Origin: Owenweeksia sp965214115
GTDB lineage: Bacteria; Bacteroidota; Bacteroidia; Flavobacteriales; Schleiferiaceae
Direction: 5' to 3'
NCBI GenBank assembly: GCA_965214115.1
Contig: CBDCAU010000008.1
Coordinates: 62,001-126,000, forward strand
DNA length: 64,000 nucleotides
How positions within the stretch are numbered: the stretch's first letter is position 1; every line of letters begins with the position of its first letter. The notes under the pieces are model-generated. The model had not been told where the DNA came from. It worked only from the letters and a program-made list of their open reading frames with translations, and did not search any database. A program made the position numbers and the translations under genes. Positions 1-8,969 of the stretch are shown in pieces.

Positions 1-2989
1 GATTACCGCCATCGCCATCCTCACCTTCCTTTCCTTCTTTGCCCTCTTGCGCGGCCATTTGCTCCAAACCTTGTCGAATTTGCTCTTGTCGGGCCATCAT
101 CTCCACGATTTCCTTGCTCGGCGTTCCTTGCCCTTTTTTTTGACCCTCCTTCATCCGGTCCATTTTACTGCCCAGCTCGCCCTGCATTTTGCCGACGTTC
201 TGCATACTCGGCTTCGCGCCGGGTTTACTTCCGGGCTTGTTTCCAGGTTTTTGACATTGCTGATTGCCGGGCATCATCTGCGCTTGCTGCTGCATCATTT
301 GCTGCAAACTTTGGTCGAGCAAAAGTGCCAGTTCGTTCGCTGAAGTCATCACAAATTGTTGATTGGCAGCGGCTTGCCCGTTTCGCAGCTCTTGTAGGTT
401 TTCAATTCCATTCTCCAAATTCCTATCAATTTTCTCCAATTCCTCAAACACGATTTGCTCGATTTGCGGCGCGCGAGCGGCCAACGCGGTCAAACTGTCG
501 CGGATGATCTCCGAACCATCCTGTAAACGCTTTTGCTCGCCCAACAAATCTTTGAATAAAGGGTCGTTTTTGTTTACCGATTTGCTCTTTTCAGAAAGCG
601 TTTCCACATCAAAACTGAGCGTTTTTAGGTTCTCCAAAATCTGCCGCAGCGTCTCAATATTTTCTTGATTCTGCTGGCTCTGCATCGCCATCATCGACTG
701 TTGCAGCGACTCACTCATCTCCTGCATTTTCTCGCTACTTTTCTTCTGGTTTTGATTGGCGGGTTGGCTTTTTTGCCTTTGCAAATTCTGTTGTGATTTC
801 TGCATTTCCTCGCTCGCTTCCTGCTTTTCTTGGTCCAGATTTTCCTTCTCGGCCTCCTTGTCAAATTGCTCGTTTTCCTTCCGCAACTCGTCGATTTTCT
901 CGGCCGCATTTTCAAATTCCTCCTCCACTTTTTTCTGCTCCTCCGATTCCTGTTCGGATGATTTTTCCGATTCATCTTCTTTGGAAAGCTCCTCCATTTT
1001 TTTGGAAAGCTCCTCCATTTTTTCGGCCTGTTCCAGCACGTCTTTTTGGAATTGCAAATCCTTCAACAAATCATTTTGACGCTCATTTTCCTGCTGCTGC
1101 TGCTCTTGCTTTTGCTGAAATTCTTGCATCTTTTGCTGCAACTTTTCCATATCCAGCTTTTCCATCAACTGCTGGATTTCTTCCATCAACTTTTCCATTT
1201 CCTTCTCCTCCTCGGTTTTTAGCTTGTCGATTTGCTCCTCTTTTTCCTTGATTTCCTCCTTTTTCTCGCCCAGTTTTTCCTCGTCCTTTTGGAGTTTTTC
1301 GAGGCGCTTTTCGTTCTCGGCTTGCTTTTTCAAAAGCTCGTCTTGCTTCTTCAAAAGTTCCTTGATTTTGGATTTTTCTTTGTAATCCAATTTTTTGCTG
1401 TCGCGCATTTGGCTAAGCAATTTTTCCAGCGCCTCGCTCAGTTTTTCCTGCTCCTTTTCCAGTTTTTCGCTGTCGCGGAAATACTTGGAATACTCCTGAC
1501 TCAGTTGTTCCTTCTGCTCTTCGCGGCTCAACATTTTTACAGAAAATGCCTGCGAGCGGCGGGTTTTCGCGCCGTTCACGCCGTCGTTGTCGCTCACTTC
1601 GATATAAATTTTCACGTCGCCGTCCGCCTTTCCCGCCAAGGAATCCAAATTGAGGCCGCCGCCCATCCGCTGCGAAAGCACGTCTCTTTGAAAAGAAATT
1701 TTCTCATAATATTTTTTGGAACCCAGCTCCACCACCGCGCTGAGATTGGAAAATCCGTAATCATCGCGAATATTCCCCGAAAAATAAACCGCATTTGGCA
1801 GCGTGCTGTCTTGGTAAAAATCCGCGCGGATTTCCGGCCACGCATCTTGAATCACGCGCACGCGGTTTTCCGCCATCGACGTTTTGGACACAAATTCGTT
1901 TTCGGTTTCCACAGCGTATTTAAAATCGTTGCGCACATTTTTGGAAAATGAAAAATCTTGGTTTCCCAACTTATTGAACGCCAGTTTTTTATCACCAATA
2001 ATAAGATGCGCCGAATTGACGCGCTCCGTATTCAGCGACCATTCCACGTTGCTGCCTTCGGGGACGTCCTGCGTGAGTTTGGCCTCGGTTTCAAAAGGCG
2101 GAATCCCCGTATAACGCGGCGGCGAAACCCGCAACGTAAACGCCCGAACGCGCGGCACGGGCAGCACTTTTACGGTAAAAGTTTTGGATGAAAAACCTGC
2201 GGCGGAAAAACGGAATTCCACATCTTTTTGCAGATTTTCGAGATTGAATTTGAAGTTTCCTTCGGCATCGCGGGTCATTCGGCTTTCGCCGGAAGGCAGC
2301 AAAATGCTGGCCTCGGCGGGCAAACTATTTCCCGCGAAAGCGAGATTGAGCCGCAAATCTTCCCCTTGCTCGACGGTCAGATTTTCATTTTCCAACACAA
2401 AATCGAAGGGCGCTTCCGGCACAAACTCGGTATTGTAAGCGGCCAGCCGTTTACCGCTTTCGCTAAAATCTTTCCAAAACCCGCTCACGAAAATCCCCAC
2501 GAAAACCAGCGCGGGAATGACCAAAATCGGCCAGTATTTTTTGTTCTCACCAAAATTGACCGCGCGGCCAAACGGTACGGGATTCAGTTGCGCGGTTTTC
2601 TGTTCGATGCTCGCGCGGAGGAGCGAATCGTCCGTTGATTCTTTTTGTAACTGTAAGGTATTCAGAATTTTATCATCCACTTCGGGGAAGTGGGTGCCGA
2701 TGATTTGCGCGGCTTTTTCATACGAAATGCGGCGGCCGATTTTCAGCAATTGCGACAGCGGGTACAAAATATAAACGCCCACAATCGCCGCCAGCCCAAT
2801 CATCAACGACCAAAACAAAACGAGGCGCGCGCCGGTGCCAAAGCGCCCGAAATATTCCGCCAAGGCCACCAAAAAGAAATACGCCAGCCCGAGGCCGATG
2901 CCGTACATCACGCCTTTGATGAGGCGGTTTTGGTAGTATTTGCGGATAAAAACCTCCAGCTTGGCGCGGAGGGAATCTTGAGTTTTCAT
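1..2989 (-). CDS. DUF4175-family coiled-coil membrane protein (3' end outside window)
   Basis: The reading frame is open from ATG at 2989 to the left edge, about 996 codons, with no stop, so the C-terminus is missing. The start MKTQDSLRAKLEVFIRKYYQ is followed by two hydrophobic segments at about residues 27-44 and 57-76, and a third near 160-175. The last third is extremely rich in Gln, Glu and Lys (EKMEELSKKMEELSKEDE-like stretches), which predicts long coiled coil. This architecture matches the Bacteroidota DUF4175 proteins, large envelope proteins of unknown biochemical role that often lie near MoxR/vWA genes. No catalytic motif is visible. The frame was checked at the N-terminus and across the coiled-coil region, and both lie in one frame. 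Confidence 0.85.
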   Translation of the reverse strand, partial: MKTQDSLRAKLEVFIRKYYQNRLIKGVMYGIGLGLAYFFLVALAEYFGRFGTGARLVLFWSLMIGLAAIVGVYILYPLSQLLKIGRRISYEKAAQIIGTHFPEVDDKILNTLQLQKESTDDSLLRASIEQKTAQLNPVPFGRAVNFGENKKYWPILVIPALVFVGIFVSGFWKDFSESGKRLAAYNTEFVPEAPFDFVLENENLTVEQGEDLRLNLAFAGNSLPAEASILLPSGESRMTRDAEGNFKFNLENLQKDVEFRFSAAGFSSKTFTVKVLPVPRVRAFTLRVSPPRYTGIPPFETEAKLTQDVPEGSNVEWSLNTERVNSAHLIIGDKKLAFNKLGNQDFSFSKNVRNDFKYAVETENEFVSKTSMAENRVRVIQDAWPEIRADFYQDSTLPNAVYFSGNIRDDYGFSNLSAVVELGSKKYYEKISFQRDVLSQRMGGGLNLDSLAGKADGDVKIYIEVSDNDGVNGAKTRRSQAFSVKMLSREEQKEQLSQEYSKYFRDSEKLEKEQEKLSEALEKLLSQMRDSKKLDYKEKSKIKELLKKQDELLKKQAENEKRLEKLQKDEEKLGEKKEEIKEKEEQIDKLKTEEEKEMEKLMEEIQQLMEKLDMEKLQQKMQEFQQKQEQQQQENERQNDLLKDLQFQKDVLEQAEKMEELSKKMEELSKEDESEKSSEQESEEQKKVEEEFENAAEKIDELRKENEQFDKEAEKENLDQEKQEASEEMQKSQQNLQRQKSQPANQNQKKSSEKMQEMSESLQQSMMAMQSQQNQENIETLRQILENLKTLSFDVETLSEKSKSVNKNDPLFKDLLGEQKRLQDGSEIIRDSLTALAARAPQIEQIVFEELEKIDRNLENGIENLQELRNGQAAANQQFVMTSANELALLLDQSLQQMMQQQAQMMPGNQQCQKPGNKPGSKPGAKPSMQNVGKMQGELGSKMDRMKEGQKKGQGTPSKEIVEMMARQEQIRQGLEQMAAQEGKEGKEGEDGDGGN

Positions 2990-3210
2990 TTTGTAAAAAT
3001 CGGGAATTAGAACGGGATGGGGAAGAAAATCGTGTGGGCGGCGGTTTGGGTAGATTTTGCGGCTTTCGTGTTCATCAAAAACCACGCTATTTATATCGTG
3101 CAGGCCCCCATTCCCCCAAAGGGGGTTGCTGCGGTGGAATATAGGATGTAAATTCTTCAAACATACCAGTTCATTAGGGTTCGCCAAACCGGCCAACGGC
3201 CGAACATAAC

Positions 3211-3348
3211 TTAGCCCAAGGCAACGCCTTGGGTGGATTGTCGCGGGCGGTTTTTTCGCGCCAAGGGCGCAGCATACCATTTTATATTGCCCCGTTGGGG
3301 CGCAAAACACGGAGGCCGTGATTTTCCCAAGGCGCTGCCTTGGGCTAA
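3211..3348. repeat. Intergenic inverted repeat (CCCAAGGC...GCCTTGGG family)
   Basis: Arms at 3211-3233 and 3326-3348 are near-perfect reverse complements, and each is itself a palindrome (CCCAAGGC/GCCTTGGG). The stretch from 2990 to 3378 holds no gene I can support. It contains this element plus short palindromes such as CCCCGTTGGGGCG and GCCCCTTTGGGGCG that recur in the repeat blocks further right. Confidence 0.6.
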
Positions 3349-3378
3349 GGTGTGCTGCCCCTTTGGGGCGAAGAAACC

Positions 3379-3795
3379 TCACGCGCGTTTCGAGCGCATC
3401 GCTTTGGTTTGTTCCAATGAATCGTCGGCGGTGAGTTTTTCATATTCCAGAGAATCCACGGCGTACATCGCGATTTTGCCCTCGGCGTTGTTGTGGATGC
3501 CCCAGCCGTAGCGTTTGGTCAGTGGCGAGGCGCGGAAACACGGCTGGCCTTTGGAGAAAAATTTTTCGCGCTCGGTTTGCATTTCGCTGGGCTTGAAATC
3601 TTTGCGGGCGGCAAAGGTTTGGAAAAGCACATCATCCGAAGTGAATTGGTAGGGATGGTCGCGCAGCATTTCAAACTAGAGGTTGGCGGCGGATTTTTTG
3701 TCGCCGCGCATTGGTGGGATTTCGCCGGTGGTGGCGGGGCAGTCCTCGGCGGTTTGGATAAAGGTGTTTTGGTAGTTGGTGGTGTGGGGTTTCAT
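3379..3795 (-). pseudogene. DUF6157-family protein, interrupted by an in-frame TAG
   Basis: Reading from ATG at 3795 gives MKPHTTNYQNTFIQTAEDCP, then a TAG at 3676-3678, then in the same frame FEMLRDHPYQFTSDDVLFQ and FFSKGQPCFRASPLTKRYGW. Together these make a complete DUF6157 protein of 138 codons. Family members carry Gln (NLQFEM-like) at the stop position, so the lesion is probably a single CAG to TAG change. The family has no known function. The downstream part (from ATG at 3669, 96 aa) stays open and could be reinitiated. The S41 peptidase gene lies just upstream on the same strand, 17 bases from this start. Confidence 0.8.
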
Positions 3796-3812
3796 ATCTT
3801 TTTGGATGTTTA

Positions 3813-5201
3813 TTATTCAATCAAATTTTCCATAATGTATTCCACCGGATTTTCCTCGATTTCAATATCGGGCGCCACGCCGTTTTGGTCAATCCGATAA
3901 CCGTCTTTCGCATAATAATCCGCCGTGGGGACGAAGACCGAAAAACCGCTTTTCAATGGAAACGGTTCGCCGTTGAGCATTGCGCCCGCCGTTCGTTCGC
4001 CCACGATGGTAGCGCGGTTTTCCGTTTTCAGCCCGTACACAATCGGTTCGCAGGTGCTGGCGGTGGCATTGTTGGTCAGGATGAAAAGGTTTCCCTCAAA
4101 ATGATTTGGATTCGGACTTACTTTCAAAACCAAACCTTTTTCTTTATGAATTCCTTCGATTATCATATCGTAATTTCCTTCTGAAAAGGTGGGGAATTGG
4201 TCGTATTCTTTTTGGTTTGGGATGGTGCTGTTTTGGTTGAACCATTTTTGGGTGAGAAACACGCCGCCAATCAAAGTAGAATCCAAAACGTGCTGGGCAA
4301 AGGCCATCCCCGCTTCCACGCTGCCGCCGGAATTATCGCGCAAATCCACAATTAAGTTTTGATAATTTTTAGTATAAATAATAGAAAAAATACTATCCAC
4401 TTCCGCCGCCGAACCCGCGAAGGATGTTATTTTTGAGTAAGCGGTTTTTGCTGATTTTTCTTCTAAAGTTAGATACCTATTTTGAGTGTTATTTTTATCA
4501 GGTTTTCCTTCTTCCAGTTTTGTCAAGGCAAAATGCGAAATGGGCAGTTTATCCGCAAGATAATAAAAGGCAAAAACCAACTCGAGGTCATCTTTCACTT
4601 CATCGGATACTTTTTTTATATCTTTTTCAAACGATTTCCAATCTTTGGTTTCTAAAATTTTGGAGTTAAAAATTTTGCTCTCGGCGGTATCCAAAGCTTC
4701 GGAAACAATTGCCGGATAATCGCCTAAAGGATATTCGGTGTCCGGCGATTTTACGCCTGATATTTTACCTGTTTCTTCTTTTTGGACATTTCGCAAAACG
4801 GCGGTCATTTTGTTTTGAAAAACCTCGCCGTTGAAATAATAACTGCCGATGGCGGAACGAAAAACCCCCGCCAAAACCAAGGTGTCGCCGCGCTCTTCCA
4901 TTATCCCATCGGTGATTCTGACCAAAGCGCCTTTTTTGAAGTTCTTGGTGAACGTCCTCGCCAAGGTGGATTTCCAAAAGCCCAGAATGGCGCGGTCGGC
5001 GTTCTTGCGGGTGCGGGCCTGGAAGGTGTCTTCTTCCGTTTCAAAATGGAAGATGGTTTTGACGATTCCGATGTCGTTGCTGTTGATTTCTACGAGCCAT
5101 TTTCCTTGGAGGTTGGTTGGAGTCTTTGGTGAGTGTTGGGCATTACCGCCAACATCGAAAATGAAGGAAAAAAGGCAGAAAAAGACGGGGTTATTTTTCA
5201 T
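3813..5201 (-). CDS. S41-family peptidase (C-terminal-processing / IRBP-like), secreted
   Basis: The 462 aa protein is a predicted periplasmic or surface serine protease. I chose ATG at 5201 because it begins a signal peptide (MKNNPVFFCLFSFIF...NAQ). The frame extends 29 codons further upstream without a signal-like start. The S41 core is in the C-terminal half: LIVDLRDNSGGSVEAG, then the probable nucleophile Ser near residue 382 in NNATASTCEP, then RATIVGERTAGA. The Lys of classical Ctp proteases (GxxTxGK) is replaced by Ala, which is usual in the IRBP/tricorn-like branch. The N-terminal part (about residues 20-220) is a lineage-specific domain. The natural substrate cannot be inferred. Confidence 0.85.
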   Translation of the reverse strand: MKNNPVFFCLFSFIFDVGGNAQHSPKTPTNLQGKWLVEINSNDIGIVKTIFHFETEEDTFQARTRKNADRAILGFWKSTLARTFTKNFKKGALVRITDGIMEERGDTLVLAGVFRSAIGSYYFNGEVFQNKMTAVLRNVQKEETGKISGVKSPDTEYPLGDYPAIVSEALDTAESKIFNSKILETKDWKSFEKDIKKVSDEVKDDLELVFAFYYLADKLPISHFALTKLEEGKPDKNNTQNRYLTLEEKSAKTAYSKITSFAGSAAEVDSIFSIIYTKNYQNLIVDLRDNSGGSVEAGMAFAQHVLDSTLIGGVFLTQKWFNQNSTIPNQKEYDQFPTFSEGNYDMIIEGIHKEKGLVLKVSPNPNHFEGNLFILTNNATASTCEPIVYGLKTENRATIVGERTAGAMLNGEPFPLKSGFSVFVPTADYYAKDGYRIDQNGVAPDIEIEENPVEYIMENLIE

Positions 5202-5277
5202 TTTTGAATGCGGATTGAATCGGGAAAGATTGACGAATTTAGGGAATTTGTCCCGTAGGGTGGAGGCTTCCATTTTT

Positions 5278-5530
5278 TGGTGTCGCACCTACGGCGCTCA
5301 TACATGTTGGGTGGGACGGTGTTCTTCAATCGCCGCCCTTACAGGCGGCGCTACAATCATTTCGCCCCGCTGGGGCTTCATTTTTTCCAACTGTATCGGC
5401 GATTGGATATTTCAGTTAGCCAAAATTTCACAGTCCCGTAGGGACGGCATATTTGTAGCCCCGTGCGTAAGCGCGGGGTTTTTTTGGTACAACGCGAAAC
5501 CATTTTGAGAAGCCCCAGCGGGGCGACACA
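5278..5530. repeat. Mosaic intergenic repeat block, copy 1
   Basis: The block strings together short palindromes: GCCGCCCTTACAGGCGGC, CGCCCCGCTGGGGCTT, CCCGTAGGGACGGC, CCCCGTGCGTAAGCGCGGGG and GCCCCAGCGGGGCGAC. The same string in the same order recurs at 14868-15103 and 40715-40925, with shorter versions at 63515-63610 and 3290-3370. Reading frames across it are repeat artefacts. At 5575-5612 it is followed by a second repeat, ACTGGCGGTGGCTACGAAGC, which also occurs at 6303. Confidence 0.75.
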
Positions 5531-5652
5531 TTATAGTGGTCGGATGACTAATTAGAGGAGTGCTTATAGTCATCCAACTACTGGCGGTGGCTACGAAGCA
5601 ACGGCCCCGTTTTTTTAAAAGCAATCCCCACCATATCAAATCTTCAAATTCT

Positions 5653-5660
5653 TACTTTTG
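5653..5660 (+). promoter_or_regulatory. Bacteroidota -7 promoter box for the 5706 gene
   Basis: TACTTTTG fits the TAnnTTTG consensus and lies 45 bases before the ATG of the beta-barrel gene. No clear -33 TTTG is seen. Confidence 0.5.
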
Positions 5661-5705
5661 CGCGGTAACTGGATTGATTCTTTTCTACCATAAATTGTTG
5701 ATTTT

Positions 5706-6185
5706 ATGTTCGTTAAAATAAAAGCGCTTTTCTTCATCGGTTTTGCAATTCTAAATTTTCTCCCAAATTTTTCAACCGCTCAATCACAATTTACAATAAG
5801 CGTAGGCCCCAGCATCATTTCTTTGGATTACGGATATTCATTTTCGAAAGATAGGAGGCACGGTGGCGAAGTGGGGTTCATAATAAGCGACCCCGTTTAC
5901 GATGGTGACTTTGCGTTTGACGAATTGACCGTTTACCAGCTTGAGGGCATCTATTCCTATAGCTTGGTGAAAAAGACAAACTTCAATTTTGACCTTGGGC
6001 TTGGATATAGATCTTCTGATGCCAACAGCGAAGGCTCTTATGAGTATGGTTTCATCTCGCTGCCGCTCACCCTGGAATATCATTCCCAATCAGGGCTTGA
6101 CCTTAGATTGAGAGCTACCAATTTGTTTGGTGATGGCGATGATTATCTTTTCGTTCCCACAATCGGTCTTTCATTTCGATTCTAA
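5706..6185 (+). CDS. Small outer-membrane beta-barrel protein
   Basis: The 159 aa protein has a signal peptide (about residues 1-25, ending STAQ) and then alternating hydrophobic/polar strands. It ends in GLSFRF, with the terminal Phe typical of barrels inserted by the BAM complex. It most resembles small Bacteroidota barrels of the PorT/OmpA-like class of unknown function. It is a single-gene unit with its own promoter box at 5653 and a strong terminator at 6210. No ligand or pore-size inference is possible. Confidence 0.7.
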   Translation: MFVKIKALFFIGFAILNFLPNFSTAQSQFTISVGPSIISLDYGYSFSKDRRHGGEVGFIISDPVYDGDFAFDELTVYQLEGIYSYSLVKKTNFNFDLGLGYRSSDANSEGSYEYGFISLPLTLEYHSQSGLDLRLRATNLFGDGDDYLFVPTIGLSFRF

Positions 6186-6209
6186 GCAAAGGCTTCGCAA
6201 AAAACTACA

Positions 6210-6244
6210 GCCCGTCTGATATTTTTCAGACGGGCCTTTTTTTT
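6210..6244 (+). terminator. Rho-independent terminator
   Basis: GCCCGTCTGA pairs with TCAGACGGGC around a 6-base loop, followed by a run of eight T. It closes the beta-barrel gene ending at 6185. Confidence 0.9.
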
Positions 6245-6297
6245 CTCAATTTATCCAATCGAATACTGTAAAGCTTTCCTCTTGACTTTGATATTCA

Positions 6298-6520
6298 ACC
6301 CGACCACTGGCGGTGGCTACGGAGCGACGGCCCCCGCGCGAGGGATAGTAGCGGAAAGCCCGCAGCCCCGTGGCCGAAGGGCACGAGGGCGAGGACTTGC
6401 AGCGAATAGCCCGATGCCCGCCGCGCTCAAGCGCACGGGCACGCGCCCAAATTGAATAAGTAATAGCGAGTAAGGAGTGATGAGACATTGTGCTCACGCG
6501 ACACAGTCGCGCGGCAGCGG
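6298..6520. repeat. Gene-free stretch with two intergenic repeats
   Basis: 6298-6445 holds a GC-rich repeat starting CCACTGGCGGTGGCTACGGA, related to 5575-5612. 6491-6520 is an inverted, truncated copy of the hairpin element found at 33150-33236 and 36826-36901. No coding region is supported between the terminator at 6244 and gltX. Confidence 0.55.
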
Positions 6521-6614
6521 CAAAATTCGGCTAAAGCCGAAAAGGTGTGGTCGCTTTTAAATCACCGCGCTAAAGCGGCGGTGCAATTCTGAGGGAAACC
6601 CCTCGCGCAATCTT

Positions 6615-6622
6615 TACCTTTG
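6615..6622 (+). promoter_or_regulatory. Bacteroidota -7 promoter box for gltX
   Basis: TACCTTTG matches TAnnTTTG and sits 34 bases before the gltX start, the usual distance in this phylum. Confidence 0.6.
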
Positions 6623-6656
6623 CGGCCGTTTTTCAAATCCCGAAAATCCAAAGAAA

Positions 6657-8189
6657 ATGCCTGACAAAAAACCTCGCCTGCGCTTTGCGCCCAGCCCTAC
6701 CGGCCCGCTGCATATGGGCGGCGTGCGCACGGCGCTTTACAATTATCTGTTTGCCAAAAAACACGGCGGGGAGTTCATCCTCCGCATCGAGGATACGGAC
6801 CAGACGCGCTATGTCGAGGGCGCGGAGACGTACATCATTGAGGCGCTGCAATGGAGTAAAATCATTCCCGACGAAGGGCAGGATTTTGGCGGCAATTACG
6901 GCCCGTACCGCCAGAGCGAGCGCAAGGATTTGTACCGCCAATACGCGGACCAGTTGGTGGAGGCGGGGCACGCGTATTTTGCTTTTGACACGGCGGAGGA
7001 GTTGGACGCGGTGCGCGAGCGGGCAAAACAGGCGGGCGTGGCCAATTTTCAGTACAACAACGTGACCCGCGGGTCAATGAAGAATTCGCTGACGCTGAGC
7101 GCGCAGGAAACGCGGGCTAAAATCGAGGCGGGCGAACCGTACGTTATCCGCATCAAACTGCCTCGCAACGAGGAGGTTAAGTTTGAGGATATGGTGCGCG
7201 GCTGGGTGAGCGTGAACACGAACAATATGGACGACAAGGTGCTGTTCAAAAGCGATGGGATGCCGACCTACCACTTGGCCAACATCGTGGACGACCACCT
7301 GATGGACATCACCCACGTGGTGCGCGGCGAGGAGTGGCTGCCCAGCGCGCCGCTGCACGTTTTGATGTACCAGTATTTTGGGTGGGAGCGGCCGGAATTT
7401 GCGCATTTGCCGTTGCTTTTGAAACCGGACGGCAAGGGGAAATTGTCCAAGCGGGACGGCGACCGGCTGGGGTTTCCGGTGTTTCCGCTGCAATGGCAAA
7501 ACCCTGAGACGGAGGAGGTTGCGAGCGGCTACCGCGAGCAAGGGTATTTGCCGGAGGCGTTTATCAATATGTTGGCGTTTCTCGGCTGGAATCCCGGTAC
7601 CGAACAGGAGCTTTTTACGATGGGGGAGTTGATTGATTCTTTCTCTTTTGAGCGGGTGAACAAGGCCGGCGCGCGCTACGACCACGACAAGACGAAATGG
7701 TTTCAACAGCAATATTTGCGGAAGAAATCCGGTGAGGAACTGGCGGAAATGTTGGCACCGCATCTCGCGAAAGCGGGGTATGAGGTTGATAAAGAATACG
7801 TTGCGCGGGTGGCGGATTTGATGAAGGAGCGCGCGGTATTTCCGTTGGATATTTTGGAGGACGGGATTTACTTTTTTGAAAAACCGAAAGAGTACGATGA
7901 AAAAACGGTCTCCAAAAAATGGAATGCGGAGGGACGGCGGCACGTGGAAAATTTGAGGGAGCGGTTTGAGTCGGTGCAGATTTTTGATGCGGAGAAAGTG
8001 GAGGCGGCTTTTAAGGCGTATTTGGAGGAGGAGAAAGTGGGGTTTGGGAAAGTGGGGCCGAGTTTTCGGTTGGCGGTTACGGGTAAGGGGATGGGGCCGT
8101 CGATGTTTGAGATTTGTGAGATTTTGGGGAAGCAAGAGACGATGGGGAGGATGGAGATTGCGCTGGAGAAATTGCCGATAGAGGGGTGA
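6657..8189 (+). CDS. gltX: Glutamate-tRNA ligase
   Basis: The 510 aa class I aminoacyl-tRNA synthetase charges tRNA-Glu with glutamate in the cytoplasm. The HIGH-type motif is HMGG at residues 19-22 within APSPTGPLHMGG. FILRIEDTDQTR, the glutamate-binding stretch, follows. The KMSKS-type loop is KLSKR at residues 262-266. Length and order of domains are normal for bacterial GluRS: Rossmann fold, then an all-helical anticodon-binding region from about residue 320. The gene has its own promoter box and is followed by an inverted-repeat pair rather than by a co-transcribed gene. Confidence 0.97.
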   Translation: MPDKKPRLRFAPSPTGPLHMGGVRTALYNYLFAKKHGGEFILRIEDTDQTRYVEGAETYIIEALQWSKIIPDEGQDFGGNYGPYRQSERKDLYRQYADQLVEAGHAYFAFDTAEELDAVRERAKQAGVANFQYNNVTRGSMKNSLTLSAQETRAKIEAGEPYVIRIKLPRNEEVKFEDMVRGWVSVNTNNMDDKVLFKSDGMPTYHLANIVDDHLMDITHVVRGEEWLPSAPLHVLMYQYFGWERPEFAHLPLLLKPDGKGKLSKRDGDRLGFPVFPLQWQNPETEEVASGYREQGYLPEAFINMLAFLGWNPGTEQELFTMGELIDSFSFERVNKAGARYDHDKTKWFQQQYLRKKSGEELAEMLAPHLAKAGYEVDKEYVARVADLMKERAVFPLDILEDGIYFFEKPKEYDEKTVSKKWNAEGRRHVENLRERFESVQIFDAEKVEAAFKAYLEEEKVGFGKVGPSFRLAVTGKGMGPSMFEICEILGKQETMGRMEIALEKLPIEG

Positions 8190-8215
8190 AGCCGAACTTT
8201 TTTTTTCGCTTTTAA

Positions 8216-8386
8216 ACCTCACCCCCGTCCCCTCTCCTTAAGGAGAGGGGTGACGCGGTGTGAGTATATTGGGGAAAAAGCAATCTAAAAAAGATGGAAG
8301 TTATTAGGTTTTTCCAAAACCATTTTCGCGCAGCATTTCCATCCAGCCACCCCCTCTCAGAAGGAGAGGGGGACGGGGGGTGAGGT
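8216..8386. repeat. Inverted pair of CCTCACCCCC...GGGGGTGAGG elements
   Basis: The arms at 8216-8255 and 8347-8386 are reverse complements of each other. Each also contains an internal CCCCTCTCCTTAAGGAGAGGGG-type palindrome. A third copy lies at 63419-63470 after the last injection-system gene. The pair could fold into a large hairpin that ends gltX transcription. Confidence 0.7.
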
Positions 8387-8448
8387 AGCGAAAGCGTGTC
8401 TTTCTTAAAACCTCAATAGCCAAACCGCTGGCATATAAATCGAATTCA

Positions 8449-8805
8449 ATGGACAAAATTTTAGTCGAAGGCATCCATCTTTTTGGCTACCACGGCTGCC
8501 TCGATGAGGAGGGAAAAATTGGAACGGATTACCGCGTGAACGTCTGCGTGTGGGGCGATTTGGCGAAAGCTGCCGAAACGGACAACCTCGGCGACACGCT
8601 GGATTATGTGGTCATCAACCGCGTGGTCAAGGAGGAAATGAAAATCCGCAGCAAGTTGATTGAGCACGTGGCGAAACGGATTCTCGATAGGATTTTTGCG
8701 GAAATGCCGAAGGTGGAAAAAGCGGAAATCAAACTGACGAAATTGAGGCCGCCTATAAATGGGGATGTGGATGGGGTGAGTGTGATTTTAGTGAAAAGTA
8801 AATAG
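8449..8805 (+). CDS. folB: Dihydroneopterin aldolase
   Basis: The 118 aa protein catalyses dihydroneopterin to 6-hydroxymethyl-dihydropterin plus glycolaldehyde in folate synthesis. It shows the FolB signatures: GIHLFGYHGCLDEE near the N-terminus, TLDYVVINRVV (substrate-contacting region) and the C-terminal KLRPPINGDVDGVSV. The length is typical for this small homo-octameric enzyme. It stands alone with no other folate genes nearby. Confidence 0.95.
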   Translation: MDKILVEGIHLFGYHGCLDEEGKIGTDYRVNVCVWGDLAKAAETDNLGDTLDYVVINRVVKEEMKIRSKLIEHVAKRILDRIFAEMPKVEKAEIKLTKLRPPINGDVDGVSVILVKSK

Positions 8806-8933
8806 CGAAAAGCGAAGAGTGTTTATCTCTCTGCGCCTCTCCGCGCTCTCTGCGGTTTTATTTGACGCGCTTTCTTTATAACCGCAGCGGTCGCGAAGGG
8901 ACGCGGCGAGTTTCCTTTGGATTTTAGATTTGG

Positions 8934-8941
8934 TACTTTTG
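8934..8941 (+). promoter_or_regulatory. Bacteroidota -7 promoter box for the DUF3124 lipoprotein
   Basis: TACTTTTG lies 28 bases upstream of the ATG at 8970. Confidence 0.5.
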
Positions 8942-8969
8942 AAAAATCGCCATTCTTAAAAATAAAATT

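Noticed and set aside
47..2774. Several plus-strand reading frames opposite the DUF4175 gene
   Set aside because: They are opposite-strand shadows of a long Gln/Glu/Lys-rich coding region. Their translations are low-complexity (Leu/Phe/Ser-rich) and match no family.
5412..5639. Reading frames in the mosaic repeat block (peptides such as RPAGASQNGFALYQKNPA)
   Set aside because: The same peptides appear at every copy of the palindromic block. They arise from non-coding repeats.
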